Positions 9,178-20,783 are shown, counted from the stretch's first letter. The stretch: DNA of 64,000 nucleotides from Polynucleobacter sp. MWH-S4W17 (GCF_018687535.1 NZ_CP061295.1:930001-994000); one strand, 5' to 3'. A program made the numbers and translations. Notes: a model not told the origin generated them from the letters alone.

Positions 9178-9636
9178 TTAAATCTCCGCAATGAGTTCAA
9201 TTTCTACACAAGCACCAAGCGGGATTTGAGCGACACCAAAGGCGCTACGTGCATGTTTGCCAGCGTCGCCAAAAACTTCAAACAATAACTCTGAGCAGCC
9301 ATTCACTACCAAATGTTGTTCTGTGTAGCTGTCAGTGGAGTTCACTAAGCCCATGACTTTAACGATGCGCTTTACTTTATCTAAAGAGCCTAAGTGGTTT
9401 TGTAATGTAGCAATCAAGTCGATCGCAATAGCGCGGGCAGCGGCTTTTCCAGTTTCTGTATCCATATCTTTACCGAGCTTACCGACCCAAGGCTTACCAT
9501 CACGTTTGGCGATATGACCAGAAAGAAATACGGTATTACCAGTGGTGGCAGCCATGACATAGGCAGCAGCAGGAGGTCCTGGTGGCGGTAAATCGATGCC
9601 GAGGGTCTTAAGGCGTTCGTTAATGGTTGTGCTCAT
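9178..9636 (-). CDS. RidA family protein (YjgF/YER057c/UK114)
   Basis: The 152-residue protein is in the RidA superfamily, whose founding member hydrolyses reactive enamine/imine intermediates from PLP enzymes. The C-terminal block has Arg130 in H-A-R-S-A-F-G-V, the substrate-binding arginine, followed by a Q-I-P-L-G-A-C-V-E-I-E strand. At 152 residues with an N-terminal helix (L-K-T-L-G-I) it resembles the longer subgroup rather than the roughly 128-residue canonical RidA, so actual imine deaminase activity is not assured. It is 34 bp from the VWA gene on the same strand and probably co-transcribed with it. Confidence 0.85.
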   Translation of the reverse strand: MSTTINERLKTLGIDLPPPGPPAAAYVMAATTGNTVFLSGHIAKRDGKPWVGKLGKDMDTETGKAAARAIAIDLIATLQNHLGSLDKVKRIVKVMGLVNSTDSYTEQHLVVNGCSELLFEVFGDAGKHARSAFGVAQIPLGACVEIELIAEI

Positions 9637-9670
9637 ATGTGGTTTCTGTAATTAAATTGAAAAAGAAATC

Positions 9671-10846
9671 TTACTTGGAAAGTTGACGCATGGCACTTTC
9701 AAGGCCATTCAGAGTGACTGGGTACATACGATCTTTCATGAGGTTTTGCATGATGTCGATTGATTGACGGTATTGCCAGATGGATTCAGGCTCTGGATTG
9801 AGCCATGCAAAATGGGGGAAGTGATCAATCAGTCTATTAATCCAAACCGCCCCAGCTTCTTTGTTGTTGTACTCGACAGAACCGTTAGGGCTCAATATTT
9901 CATAGGGAGACATCGTCGCATCTCCAACAAAGATGAGCTTGTAGTCGGGCCCATATTTATTAATGATGTCTTGCGTTGCAGTCACTTGATCGCGTCTACG
10001 GCGATTGCTTTGCCATAAATTTTCATAAACGCAGTTATGAAAATAGTAATGCTCTAAGTGCTTAAATTCAGCTTTAGCGGCAGAAAACAACTCAGCAATG
10101 CGTTGAATATGATCATCCATCGAACCGCCGACATCCATCAGTAGCAAAACCTTGACCTGGTTATGTCGCTCGGGTCGCATTTGAATATCAAGCATGCCTG
10201 CATTGGCAGCTGTTGAATGAATGGTTTTATCTAAATCCAACTCTAAAGTAGATCCCTCGCGAGCAAAGCGACGCAAGCGCCGTAAAGCGACTTTTATATT
10301 GCGTGTACCTAATGCTAGATCGCTGTCGTAATCCTTAAATTCTCGAGCTTCCCAGACTTTGATGGCCGTTCTGTTGCCAGCACTCTCGCCACCAATACGG
10401 ATGCCTTCGGGGTGATAGCCGCTGTGACCAAAGGGTGAAGAACCGCCTGCGCCAATCCATTTATTGCCACCGCCATGCCATTCTTTTTGCTCTTTTAAAA
10501 GCTCCTCAAGCCGCTTCTTTAAGGCATCCGGACCACCTAACTTCTGCAGCGCAGCTTTTTCTTCATCCGTTAGTACGTGTTGAAGTTTTTTCTCTAACCA
10601 TTCCAGTGGAATATCTGGTGAGAGCGCAATGATTTGTTCAATCCCGTTGAAGTAGCTGCCAAATACTTGATCAAACCGATCAAAGTGTTGCTCATCCTTA
10701 ACCAAGGTTAAGCGCGAGAACTGGTAAAACTCATCAATCGAGGGGTTAATAACGCCCGATTTCAAACCCTCCAAAAGAGTTAAAAACTCTCGCACTGAAA
10801 CAGGCACCTTGGCCTCTTTCAGATTTAGAAAGAATTGAATCAACAT
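9671..10846 (-). CDS. CoxE-like VWA domain protein
   Basis: The 391-residue protein has a C-terminal von Willebrand A domain with the metal-site motif D-V-G-G-S at 238-242. The N-terminal two thirds resemble CoxE of the carbon monoxide dehydrogenase accessory set. CoxE-type proteins act with a MoxR AAA+ partner as a chaperone pair that remodels or metallates a client enzyme. The MoxR gene is 24 bp upstream on the same strand, exactly this pairing. The client is not identifiable in the window. The segment near 140-160 is glycine-rich and probably a flexible linker. No signal peptide: cytoplasmic. Confidence 0.82.
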   Translation of the reverse strand: MLIQFFLNLKEAKVPVSVREFLTLLEGLKSGVINPSIDEFYQFSRLTLVKDEQHFDRFDQVFGSYFNGIEQIIALSPDIPLEWLEKKLQHVLTDEEKAALQKLGGPDALKKRLEELLKEQKEWHGGGNKWIGAGGSSPFGHSGYHPEGIRIGGESAGNRTAIKVWEAREFKDYDSDLALGTRNIKVALRRLRRFAREGSTLELDLDKTIHSTAANAGMLDIQMRPERHNQVKVLLLMDVGGSMDDHIQRIAELFSAAKAEFKHLEHYYFHNCVYENLWQSNRRRRDQVTATQDIINKYGPDYKLIFVGDATMSPYEILSPNGSVEYNNKEAGAVWINRLIDHFPHFAWLNPEPESIWQYRQSIDIMQNLMKDRMYPVTLNGLESAMRQLSK

Positions 10847-10870
10847 GTCAGAAGTCTTCTGGCTAACAAG

Positions 10871-11740
10871 TTAGCGATGATTGCGATTCATCATGACCAA
10901 GCGCTCAAATAGATGAATATCTTGTTCATTCTTAAGTAGAGCCCCGTGCAAAGGCGGTACGACAATCTTTTCATCGCTGCTGTGCAGCGCTTCAGGCTGA
11001 ATATCTTCCGCCAATAAGAGCTTTAGCCAGTCTATTAACTCGGATGTAGAGGGCTTCTTTTTTAAGCCCGGCAACGAGCGTATCTGGTAGAAGGCCTTGA
11101 GGGCAGCATCCAAAAGATCCTGTTTGATATTGGGGTGGTGCACATCCACGATGCTTTGCATCGTATTGGCATCCGGGAAGGTGATGTAATGAAAGAAGCA
11201 ACGACGTAAGAAGGCGTCGGGTAATTCCTTTTCATTATTTGACGTAATGATGACAAGCGGGCGATGTTTTGCTTTAATCAATTCACGAGTTTCATAGACA
11301 TAAAACTCCATACGATCAATTTCGCGCAATAAGTCATTCGGAAACTCAATATCTGCTTTATCGATTTCATCGATTAGTAATACAGTCGGCTCATCTGCTT
11401 CAAAAGCTTGCCAAAGAACACCTTTAACAATGTAGTTCCGAATATCGTTTACTTTTTCATCGCCTAATTGGGAGTCTCGCAAACGGCTTACGGCATCGTA
11501 CTCATATAGACCCTGCTGAGCCTTTGTGGTTGATTTGATATGCCATTGCAACAGCGGCATATTGAGGGCAGCAGCTACTTCTTCAGCGAGCATGGTTTTG
11601 CCAGTACCGGGCTCACCTTTAATGAGAAGGGGGCGCTGCAGAGCAATGGCCGCATTGACTGCCAATTTCAGATCATCAGTGGCTACATAGCTTTGGCTAC
11701 CAGCAAAGCGATTTGGGGAGTGCGAGGTGGATTTACTCAT
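10871..11740 (-). CDS. MoxR-family AAA+ ATPase (CoxD-like)
   Basis: This AAA+ ATPase has Walker A G-E-P-G-T-G-K-T at residues 42-49, Walker B L-L-I-D-E-I-D near 121-127 and sensor 1 I-T-S-N-N followed by the arginine finger region F-L-R-R-C. It matches MoxR/CoxD proteins, which pair with VWA proteins to activate enzyme complexes. I chose the second ATG (11740): its AGG lies 7 bp upstream, while the first ATG (11746) abuts that AGG with one base between. The product is 289 residues. It is first in a probable moxR-coxE-ridA operon. Confidence 0.85.
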   Translation of the reverse strand: MSKSTSHSPNRFAGSQSYVATDDLKLAVNAAIALQRPLLIKGEPGTGKTMLAEEVAAALNMPLLQWHIKSTTKAQQGLYEYDAVSRLRDSQLGDEKVNDIRNYIVKGVLWQAFEADEPTVLLIDEIDKADIEFPNDLLREIDRMEFYVYETRELIKAKHRPLVIITSNNEKELPDAFLRRCFFHYITFPDANTMQSIVDVHHPNIKQDLLDAALKAFYQIRSLPGLKKKPSTSELIDWLKLLLAEDIQPEALHSSDEKIVVPPLHGALLKNEQDIHLFERLVMMNRNHR

Positions 11741-11830
11741 GGACATACCTAAATAAAGACTGGATCAAGCGTTCAAGTATAGGTAAATAAGGGGAATTTT
11801 TCAGTGTTTCTACTGATTTTGGCCTCTGAA

Positions 11831-11860
11831 ATGACGGGAAAGGCATCTGTCCGCTATACT
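11831..11860 (+). promoter_or_regulatory. Promoter of the cytochrome pair
   Basis: ATGACG (11831-11836) and TATACT (11855-11860) with an 18-bp spacer give a reasonable sigma-70 promoter. Transcription would start near 11867, right at the edge of the FNR box. Confidence 0.5.
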
Positions 11861-11869
11861 CTTCCCAAA

Positions 11870-11883
11870 TTGATCTAAATCAA
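11870..11883. promoter_or_regulatory. Perfect FNR/ANR box
   Basis: TTGATCTAAATCAA matches the FNR consensus TTGAT-N4-ATCAA at every defined position. Its centre is about 10 bp downstream of the predicted transcription start, a position typical of repression. The prediction is that an FNR-family protein lowers expression of the two cytochromes when oxygen is scarce. Confidence 0.6.
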
Positions 11884-11903
11884 ACTCATTAATACTGATT
11901 TCT

Positions 11904-12269
11904 ATGAAAAAACTCTCATTTCTTCCTCATTTGGCCGTTGCTGCAACTTTAGCTTTTGCAGGTTCAGTTGCTCAGGCTGATGAAGTTAAAGGTAATGCCG
12001 CCGCTGGTAATGCTAAGGTTTGGCTTTGCGTTGGTTGTCACTCTATCCCTGATTACCGCGCTGATTACCCATTGGTATACAAAGTGCCTATGTTGGGCGG
12101 TCAAAATGGCGCCTATATTGCTACTGCTTTGTCAGAGTACAAAAAGGGTGAGCGCAAGCATCCAACGATGCGCGCTATCGCTGCCAGTTTGTCTGACCAG
12201 GATATGGCCGATATTGGCGAATACTATGCTGCGCAAACTGCCAGCACACCGAACAACCCATTGAAGTGA
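11904..12269 (+). CDS. Periplasmic class I cytochrome c
   Basis: The 121-residue precursor has a signal peptide (MKK, hydrophobic core, cleavage probably after A-Q-A at 25) and one haem-attachment motif C-V-G-C-H at 42-46. The likely axial methionine is in K-V-P-M-L-G-G or K-H-P-T-M-R. It resembles c4/c553-type electron carriers between quinol-oxidising and terminal oxidase complexes. A second cytochrome of the same type follows after 31 bp, so the two probably form an operon and may derive from a split or duplicated dihaem c4. An FNR box sits at the promoter. Confidence 0.88.
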   Translation: MKKLSFLPHLAVAATLAFAGSVAQADEVKGNAAAGNAKVWLCVGCHSIPDYRADYPLVYKVPMLGGQNGAYIATALSEYKKGERKHPTMRAIAASLSDQDMADIGEYYAAQTASTPNNPLK

Positions 12270-12300
12270 TTCATTGATAAAGATACATAGAGATACTTTT

Positions 12301-12654
12301 ATGAAATTTGCACTAATTACAGCAGTTTTGCTCTCCAGCATTGGTTTGGTAAACGTAGCAAATGCTGCTAACGTAGATAAAGGTCAGGCTTTGGTAGAGA
12401 AGGCTAATTGCGCTTCTTGCCATGGTGCTGGACTCAATGCCCCAATCTTGCCGGTTTATCCAAAGTTAGCTGGCCAGTATTCTGACTATTTGTATTACGC
12501 CTTGAAAGCTTACAAAGTAGGCAACGGCAATCCTCAGTATGGTCGTAATAACGCCATCATGGGCTCACAAGTTCAGGCCTTTAGCGATGCTGATATGCAA
12601 GATATCGCTGCTTATGTTTCCAGTTTGCCAGGAAATTTTGTTATTAAAAAGTAA
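12301..12654 (+). CDS. Periplasmic class I cytochrome c (second of pair)
   Basis: The 117-residue precursor starts M-K-F-A-L-I-T-A, a signal peptide cleaved near A-N-A at 22, and has haem motif C-A-S-C-H at 37-41. The probable distal ligand is the methionine in N-A-I-M-G. A TTG further upstream (12274) would add nine charged residues before the signal peptide and is unlikely. The protein is homologous to the preceding cytochrome, including the central tyrosine-rich A-L-K-A-Y-K segment. The pair probably accepts electrons in sequence or docks with one oxidase. A strong terminator follows. Confidence 0.88.
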   Translation: MKFALITAVLLSSIGLVNVANAANVDKGQALVEKANCASCHGAGLNAPILPVYPKLAGQYSDYLYYALKAYKVGNGNPQYGRNNAIMGSQVQAFSDADMQDIAAYVSSLPGNFVIKK

Positions 12655-12680
12655 ACCTTGCTAGCTCAGGCTACTTAGAT

Positions 12681-12717
12681 TAAAGGCTTAGAATATCTTT
12701 CTAAGCCTTTATTTTTT
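12681..12717. terminator. Rho-independent terminator, probably bidirectional
   Basis: A perfect 13-bp stem (12681-12693 with 12699-12711), 5-nt loop, then TTTTTT. It ends the cytochrome operon, and its partly A-rich other side may also stop the convergent GntR transcript whose stop codon is 8 bp further on. Confidence 0.85.
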
Positions 12718-12724
12718 ATAGGTT

Positions 12725-13363
12725 TTATCTTAACGCTTCCAGCCCTTGGGCAAGGTGTTTGCGCATCACCGCTTCAGCAGCATGCTCATCTCGCTTGAGA
12801 AGTGCTCGAAGGATTTCTCGGTGTTCAACTAAAGAGTTTTGTAGTCTACCGGTGCTAGTTAATGAGTCCCTACGATGTAATTTAAGTACTTTACGTAGAT
12901 CAGCAATGACACCATTCATCCATTTATTGCCTGCAATTTCTTGTATTAGCTCATGAAACTTGCCATTTATCTCAAAAAACTGCTCAATATCACGGTCAGC
13001 AGCTGCTTTCTCTAGGCGGTGATGCAGGTGGTCCAGCATATTTAGCTCTGCTTCAGTCGCTTTAATCGCTGTCTCCTTAGCTGCTTGACCCTCTAAAAGG
13101 GAGAGAATCGTGAAGATTTGTTCTAGATCTTTTCTGGCTACCTCAGTCACATAGGCGCCACGACGCATCTTGATGGTAACCAGACCTTCAGAGGCTAAAA
13201 CCTTGATTGCTTCGCGCATTGGGGTGCGACTAATCCCAAACTGATCTGCGAGAGATTGCTCATCAAGCCAGCTTCCAGGGGCCAATTGTTTGCTAAATAT
13301 TTGCTCCCGCAGGCGGTCAGCAACATCCTCATATAAGGGCCTATTATTCAGTTTTGTATTCAT
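12725..13363 (-). CDS. GntR family (FadR/FCD subfamily) transcriptional regulator
   Basis: The 212-residue repressor-type protein has an N-terminal winged helix-turn-helix (about 8-75, with the typical S-R-T-P-M-R-E-A block at 45-52) and an alpha-helical FCD ligand-binding domain with the spaced Asp/His residues that bind metal or an acid. I start at ATG 13363 because the conserved R-P-L-Y-E-D-V follows it; the longer frame to 13432 adds 23 residues unlike the family. It is divergent from the methylmalonyl-CoA operon, so it probably controls that operon in response to an acyl-CoA or organic acid. A 22-bp palindrome covers its own start codon. Confidence 0.85.
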   Translation of the reverse strand: MNTKLNNRPLYEDVADRLREQIFSKQLAPGSWLDEQSLADQFGISRTPMREAIKVLASEGLVTIKMRRGAYVTEVARKDLEQIFTILSLLEGQAAKETAIKATEAELNMLDHLHHRLEKAAADRDIEQFFEINGKFHELIQEIAGNKWMNGVIADLRKVLKLHRRDSLTSTGRLQNSLVEHREILRALLKRDEHAAEAVMRKHLAQGLEALR

Positions 13364-13376
13364 AATTATGAATACA
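13355..13376. promoter_or_regulatory. 22-bp perfect palindrome, probable GntR operator
   Basis: Two 11-bp arms, TGTATTCATAA and its reverse complement, meet without a spacer. The gntR start codon (13363-13361) lies inside. GntR/FCD regulators bind short palindromes next to their own gene, so this is probably an autoregulatory operator also covering the divergent promoter of the mutase operon, 84 bp before the mutase start. Confidence 0.65.
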
Positions 13377-13459
13377 TGATAGCTAGACAAATGACAAATA
13401 GTCAAGCAGAATGTAAGGATATTTCGATGCAATGCAGCAAAAATTAACCGGGAGTTTTT

Positions 13460-15634
<2,175 letters not shown>

Positions 15635-15648
15635 TACGGGCCATAGGC

Positions 15649-16674
15649 ATGCTCGAAGCCGCTGATCAAGCCCTGGTGAATGATCTCACTGGTGCGCCAT
15701 CGCTAAAACAGCGACGCGCATTAGCGAAGATCATTACGCTGCTTGAGTCAACACGACTGGATCATCGTCATCGCGCTGATGAGGTGTTGAATTCTTTGTT
15801 GCCAAAAACAGGTAATTCATTTCGTCTGGGAATTTCAGGTGTTCCAGGAGTTGGTAAGTCGACCTTGATTGAGACTTTAGGCCTTTACCTCATTGATAAA
15901 GGTCATCGAGTCGCTGTATTGGCGATCGATCCTTCATCTAGCATCTCTGGTGGTTCTATTTTGGGTGATAAGACCCGTATGGAGCGTCTATCCGTTCTGG
16001 AGCACGCCTTTATCCGTCCAAGTCCATCGTCTTGTACGCTGGGTGGTGTTGCAGAGAAGACGCGTGAAGCTATGTTGGTTGCTGAAGCGGCAGGTTTTGA
16101 TGTGATTATCGTTGAAACAGTCGGCGTAGGTCAGAGTGAGATTGCCGTTGCGGGTATGACAGACATGTTCTTATTAATGCAACTCCCCAATGCTGGCGAT
16201 GATCTGCAGGCAATTAAAAAAGGCGTAATGGAAATTGCCGATCTGATCGTCATCAATAAAGTAGACATCGATCCTGATGCCGCAATGCGTGCTCAATTAT
16301 TTATCACCAGTTCGTTACGACTACTGGGTTTCCAAGGAAATCCAGATCATGTATCCCATAACAAAGAGTTTTGGCACCCACAAGTCATGACCTTAAGTGC
16401 TTTAGAAGGTAACGGCGTTCCGGAGTTATGGGAAAAAGTTTCTCATTTTGAATTCCTGCAAAAGGCCAATGGGAAATTTGACTCCCGGCGCAAAGAACAA
16501 TCAGGCGCATGGATGTGGGATCGCATCGATGCAGGATTAAAAAACGCATTTCGTAGTAATGAAGCCGTTCAAGCGCTTCTACCAAGCTTGGCAGCACAGG
16601 TAAACCAAGGAACTATGGCAGCTTCAGTGGCGGCAAGACGGCTACTGGAAGCCATGGGGCATGAATTTTTCTAA
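15649..16674 (+). CDS. meaB: Methylmalonyl-CoA mutase-associated GTPase MeaB
   Basis: G3E-family P-loop GTPase that guards loading of adenosylcobalamin into the mutase and ejects damaged cofactor. The 341-residue protein has G-V-P-G-V-G-K-S at 64-71, the E-T-V-G-V-G-Q-S switch segment and N-K-V-D for guanine specificity. It lies 14 bp after the mutase, the classical pairing. The C-terminal helical dimerisation arm is present. It overlaps the Shine-Dalgarno of the next gene. Also named ArgK/YgfD in older annotation. Confidence 0.94.
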   Translation: MLEAADQALVNDLTGAPSLKQRRALAKIITLLESTRLDHRHRADEVLNSLLPKTGNSFRLGISGVPGVGKSTLIETLGLYLIDKGHRVAVLAIDPSSSISGGSILGDKTRMERLSVLEHAFIRPSPSSCTLGGVAEKTREAMLVAEAAGFDVIIVETVGVGQSEIAVAGMTDMFLLMQLPNAGDDLQAIKKGVMEIADLIVINKVDIDPDAAMRAQLFITSSLRLLGFQGNPDHVSHNKEFWHPQVMTLSALEGNGVPELWEKVSHFEFLQKANGKFDSRRKEQSGAWMWDRIDAGLKNAFRSNEAVQALLPSLAAQVNQGTMAASVAARRLLEAMGHEFF

Positions 16675-16678
16675 GGAG
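16673..16678 (+). promoter_or_regulatory. Shine-Dalgarno that fixes the pccB start
   Basis: AAGGAG overlaps the meaB stop codon and stands 6 bp before the ATG at 16685. An in-frame ATG at 16661 lies upstream of it and is therefore unlikely to be the real start. Confidence 0.75.
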
Positions 16679-16684
16679 CAAGAA

Positions 16685-18217
16685 ATGAAGGAAATCATTC
16701 AACAACTCGAAGCTAAGCGTGAGCTTGCTCGATTGGGTGGCGGGCAAAAGCGCATCCAGGCTCAACATGCGAAGGGCAAATTAACCGCTCGTGAGCGCAT
16801 TGAGCTTTTGCTTGATGCAGGCACATTCGAAGAGTGGGATATGTTTGTTGAACACCGTTGTCATGATTTTGGCATGGCTGATCAAACCGTTCCTGGTGAT
16901 GGGGTCGTAACTGGTTACGGAATGATTAATGGTCGCCTCGTATTTGTGTTCTCACAGGACTTCACCGTTTTAGGTGGTTCCTTATCTGAAGCTCATGCGG
17001 AAAAGATTTGTAAAATCATGGATCAAGCGCTCAAGGTGGGCGCTCCTGTAATCGGTCTGAATGACTCTGGCGGTGCGCGTATTCAAGAGGGTGTTGCATC
17101 TCTTGGTGGTTATGCAGAGATTTTCCAACGTAATGTGACCGCATCTGGCGTGATCCCCCAAATTTCCTTGATCATGGGGCCTTCAGCTGGTGGCGCTGTG
17201 TACTCTCCAGCCTTGACCGACTTTATCTTCATGGTCAAAGACAGCTCTTACATGTTTGTAACGGGCCCTGAAGTAGTGAAGACCGTTACTCATGAAGATG
17301 TTACTGCCGAAGAATTAGGTGGTGCAGTGACTCACTCAACAGTATCTGGTGTTTGCGATTTGGCTTTCGATAACGATGTTGACGCGATCATGATGCTGCG
17401 TCGTTTCTTTAATTACCTGCCCTTATCCAATCGTGAGAAACCACCTTTGATCAAAGGTGCGAACCGTACAGAAGAGCCTGATTTTTCACTAGATACCTTA
17501 GTGCCATCCAATCCAAATCAACCTTACGATATGAAAGAGTTGATTGAAAAGATCGTTGATGATGGCGAGTTTTTTGAATTGCAACCTGATTACGCAAAAA
17601 ACATCGTGATTGGCTTTGCTCGTATCGAAGGCCGTTCGATTGGTATTGTTGCCAATCAACCACTGATTCTGGCTGGTTGTTTGGATATTAAGGCATCCAT
17701 CAAGGCTGCACGTTTCGTACGCTTCTGTGATGCATTCAATATTCCTGTAGTGACCTTAGTCGACGTTCCTGGATTTATGCCTGGCACTGCACAAGAATAC
17801 GGCGGCATTATTAAGCATGGTGCGAAATTGCTCTATGCCTACGCAGATTGCACCGTACCTAAGGTGACTTTAATTACTCGTAAAGCTTATGGTGGCGCCT
17901 ATGACGTGATGGCTTCTAAGCATTTACGTGGTGACGTCAACTTTGCCTGGCCTTCAGCAGAAATTGCCGTGATGGGCCCTAAGGGCGCTGTTGAGATTAT
18001 TTTCCGTGAAGAGAAATCAGATCCAGAAAAAATCACTGCACGTGAGGCTGAGTACAAGTCGAAGTTTGCCAACCCTTTTGTGGCAGGTCGTCGCGGCTAC
18101 ATCGATGATGTCATTCTCCCGCATGAGACCCGTAAACGGATTGCTCGTTCACTAGCGATGCTCAAAGATAAAGACTTGAAGAATCCTGCGCGTAAACACG
18201 GCAATATTCCTCTGTAA
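16685..18217 (+). CDS. pccB: Propionyl-CoA carboxylase beta subunit (carboxyltransferase)
   Basis: Carboxyltransferase subunit that moves CO2 from biotin to propionyl-CoA, giving methylmalonyl-CoA. The 510-residue protein has the two crotonase-like halves: the oxyanion-hole glycines in [11 protein letters not shown] and G-P-S-A-G-G-A-V-Y in the first, and D-V-P-G-F-M-P-G and the A-Y-G-G-A-Y-D block in the second. The length and K-L-T-A-R-E-R N-terminus are typical for PccB. The operon with mutase and MeaB supports propionyl- over acetyl- or methylcrotonyl-CoA as substrate. Confidence 0.93.
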   Translation: MKEIIQQLEAKRELARLGGGQKRIQAQHAKGKLTARERIELLLDAGTFEEWDMFVEHRCHDFGMADQTVPGDGVVTGYGMINGRLVFVFSQDFTVLGGSLSEAHAEKICKIMDQALKVGAPVIGLNDSGGARIQEGVASLGGYAEIFQRNVTASGVIPQISLIMGPSAGGAVYSPALTDFIFMVKDSSYMFVTGPEVVKTVTHEDVTAEELGGAVTHSTVSGVCDLAFDNDVDAIMMLRRFFNYLPLSNREKPPLIKGANRTEEPDFSLDTLVPSNPNQPYDMKELIEKIVDDGEFFELQPDYAKNIVIGFARIEGRSIGIVANQPLILAGCLDIKASIKAARFVRFCDAFNIPVVTLVDVPGFMPGTAQEYGGIIKHGAKLLYAYADCTVPKVTLITRKAYGGAYDVMASKHLRGDVNFAWPSAEIAVMGPKGAVEIIFREEKSDPEKITAREAEYKSKFANPFVAGRRGYIDDVILPHETRKRIARSLAMLKDKDLKNPARKHGNIPL

Positions 18218-18232
18218 AGGCGCTGATAAATT

Positions 18233-20269
18233 ATGACTACGAAAATGTTTAAGAAAATACTGATTGCTAACCGCGGCGAGATTGCTTGCCGTGTGATGAT
18301 GACCGCTAAAAAAATGGGCATCAAGACTGTTGCTGTTTATTCTGAGGCAGATAAAGAGGCGCGTCACGTACAACTGGCAGATGAGGCTGTTTGCATTGGA
18401 CCGGCACCTTCGCGTGAATCTTACTTAGTAATGGACCGCATTATCCAAGCCTGCAAAGATACCGGCGCTGAAGCGGTGCATCCTGGCTACGGCTTCTTAT
18501 CTGAGAACGAGCAGTTTGCTAAGCGTTGCGAGGAAGAGGGCATTGTCTTTATTGGCCCTAAGCATCAATCCATCGCTGCTATGGGTGACAAGATCGCATC
18601 TAAGAAGCTTGCTTTAGAAGCCAAGGTAAATACTATTCCTGGTTATAACGAGGCGATTGACACCACTGAAGAAGCGGTCAAAATTGCTCAAGGTATTGGC
18701 TATCCCGTCATGATTAAAGCTTCGGCAGGCGGTGGTGGTAAGGGTTTGCGAGTTGCATTTAATGACAAAGAAGCTGCTGAGGGTTTTGCAGCCTGCAAAA
18801 CAGAAGCGATGAACAGCTTCGGTGACGATCGTATTTTTATCGAGAAGTTTGTAGAGGGTCCGCGTCATATTGAGATTCAGGTTTTAGGTGACTCCTTTGG
18901 CAATGTGGTTTATCTCAATGAGCGCGATTGCTCTATTCAGCGCCGTCATCAAAAGGTGATTGAAGAGGCGCCTTCACCCTTTATTGATCCAGTGACTCGT
19001 AAAGCTATGGGCGAACAAGCGGTTGCATTAGCTAAGGCCGTGAACTACCAGTCCGCCGGTACCGTTGAGTTCGTTGTAGGAAAAGATAAGTCTTTCTACT
19101 TCCTGGAAATGAATACCCGTTTGCAGGTTGAGCATCCAGTGACCGAAAGTATTACCGGCCTTGACTTGGTCGAGCAGATGATTCGTGTTGCTGCAGGCGA
19201 GAAGTTGGAATTCAAGCAAGAAGATGTGAAGTTAGATGGATGGTCGATGGAGTGTCGAATTAATGCTGATGATCCATTCCGCAATTTCCTTCCGTCAACT
19301 GGCCGCTTAGTGAAGTATCGTCCACCAGAATCTGTTAATGGAGTGCGTGTAGATACCGGTGTGTATGAGGGCGGTGAAATCCCAATGTATTACGATTCAA
19401 TGATTGCTAAATTGATTGTTCACGGCAAGGATCGTACAGAAGCAATTGAAAAGATGCGCGCAGCATTAAATGATTTCGTGATTCGCGGCATTCATTCCAA
19501 TATTCCATTTCAGGCGGCCTTATTGCAACACCCTCGCTTTGTAAATGGCGACTTTACAACTGGCTTTATCGCTGAAGAATATCCAGAGGGCTTTAAAAAG
19601 GATTCTGTACAGCCCGCTGATCCTAAGCGTTTGGCAGCATTAGCTGCGTTTATGCGCTATCGCTATCTTGAGCATATTAAGATGATTGATGGGCAATTAG
19701 CTGGCCATGAAATGATCATTGCAAAGAAATTCGTAGTGGTTACTGGTAAAAAAACCGGCTCCATGAATGATCCGTATGAAGTGCCTATTCGCGTTGAATT
19801 GAAAGACGGCATCTATTCTGTATACATCGATGATGCTGATGGTGTGAGCCGTTATGACATTGTGAGTGACTGGCGTCCTGGGCAGATTTGTCTGCACGCA
19901 ACCATTAACGGTACACATAAGATTACTGCACAAGTAGAGCGTCGTGGCGTTAAGTATCTGTTAATTCTGGATGGCGCCCATTTCGAATGTATGGTTCTGA
20001 GCCCTTTGGGCGCAGAGTTACAACGTCGCATGCCTGTCAAGTTACCGCCAGATACTTCTAAATTAGTAATGTCTCCAATGCCAGGCCTATTAACGAAAAT
20101 TGCTGTCAAGGCAGGTGAAGCGGTTACCGCAGGTCAGAAACTAGCCTCAATTGAAGCGATGAAGATGGAAAATACGCTATCCGCTATGCAAGATGGTGTG
20201 GTTGCTGAAATCTGCGCTAAAGAGGGTGATAGCTTGGCGGTGGATCAATTAATTATTCGCTTTGAGTAA
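18233..20269 (+). CDS. pccA: Propionyl-CoA carboxylase alpha subunit (biotin carboxylase + BCCP)
   Basis: The 678-residue protein has a biotin carboxylase ATP-grasp domain (residues 5-450, beginning [11 protein letters not shown], with the glycine-rich lid [10 protein letters not shown] near 162), a BT linker domain, and a C-terminal biotinyl domain with Lys644 in E-A-M-K-M-E. It carboxylates biotin with ATP and bicarbonate for PccB. The ATG at 18233 has a distant AAGG; the next ATG at 18245 is also possible because the conserved region begins just after it. Confidence 0.94.
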   Translation: MTTKMFKKILIANRGEIACRVMMTAKKMGIKTVAVYSEADKEARHVQLADEAVCIGPAPSRESYLVMDRIIQACKDTGAEAVHPGYGFLSENEQFAKRCEEEGIVFIGPKHQSIAAMGDKIASKKLALEAKVNTIPGYNEAIDTTEEAVKIAQGIGYPVMIKASAGGGGKGLRVAFNDKEAAEGFAACKTEAMNSFGDDRIFIEKFVEGPRHIEIQVLGDSFGNVVYLNERDCSIQRRHQKVIEEAPSPFIDPVTRKAMGEQAVALAKAVNYQSAGTVEFVVGKDKSFYFLEMNTRLQVEHPVTESITGLDLVEQMIRVAAGEKLEFKQEDVKLDGWSMECRINADDPFRNFLPSTGRLVKYRPPESVNGVRVDTGVYEGGEIPMYYDSMIAKLIVHGKDRTEAIEKMRAALNDFVIRGIHSNIPFQAALLQHPRFVNGDFTTGFIAEEYPEGFKKDSVQPADPKRLAALAAFMRYRYLEHIKMIDGQLAGHEMIIAKKFVVVTGKKTGSMNDPYEVPIRVELKDGIYSVYIDDADGVSRYDIVSDWRPGQICLHATINGTHKITAQVERRGVKYLLILDGAHFECMVLSPLGAELQRRMPVKLPPDTSKLVMSPMPGLLTKIAVKAGEAVTAGQKLASIEAMKMENTLSAMQDGVVAEICAKEGDSLAVDQLIIRFE

Positions 20270-20277
20270 CCAGGTTA

Positions 20278-20751
20278 ATGACTATGAGCACTAAGCCATT
20301 TAAGATTTTAGGTATTCAGCAAATCGCAATAGGCGGCGAAAATAAAGATCGACTCAAGAAGTTGTGGGTTGATATGCTCGGATTTGAATACAAAAGTACT
20401 TTTGTCTCTGAGCGTGAAAACGTAGATGAAGATATTTGTGCGATTGGATCAGGTGCCTATGAGATAGAGGTTGATCTGATGCAGCCATTTGACATCGAAA
20501 AGAAACCAGCTGTACATCAGACACCCCTGAACCATATTGGTTTGTGGGTGGATGACCTCCCTAAAGCGGTTGAGTGGCTCTCAGCCAATGGCCTGCGCTT
20601 TGCTCCAGGGGGCATCCGCAAGGGTGCTGCAGGCTATGACATTACTTTTGTGCACCCCAAGGGGAATGACGAGTTCCCGATTAGCGGTGAAGGGGTGCTC
20701 ATTGAGCTGGTTCAAGCGCCTCCTGAGGTGATTGCAGGATTAAGTTCATAA
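20278..20751 (+). CDS. VOC-fold protein, methylmalonyl-CoA epimerase-like
   Basis: The 157-residue protein has two glyoxalase/VOC beta-alpha-beta-beta-beta repeats. It is last in the methylmalonyl-CoA operon, where an epimerase would be needed because carboxylase makes the (S) and mutase uses the (R) isomer. The second repeat keeps N-H-I-G-L-W-V and the final E-L metal ligand. In the first, where epimerases have D-H-I-G-I-A-V, this protein reads Q-Q-I-A-I, so the first metal-binding His appears to be Gln15. It may be an epimerase with an altered metal site or a different lyase. I therefore give no symbol. Confidence 0.7.
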   Translation: MTMSTKPFKILGIQQIAIGGENKDRLKKLWVDMLGFEYKSTFVSERENVDEDICAIGSGAYEIEVDLMQPFDIEKKPAVHQTPLNHIGLWVDDLPKAVEWLSANGLRFAPGGIRKGAAGYDITFVHPKGNDEFPISGEGVLIELVQAPPEVIAGLSS

Positions 20752-20783
20752 TTTGGTTTTGTAATTAGCAAACAGGATTCAAA

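Noticed and set aside
12274-12300. TTG start extending the second cytochrome by nine residues
   Set aside because: It would put charged residues before an otherwise normal signal peptide; ATG 12301 fits.
13364-13432. Longer GntR protein starting at 13432
   Set aside because: The 23 extra residues do not fit the family and the frame crosses the palindromic operator.
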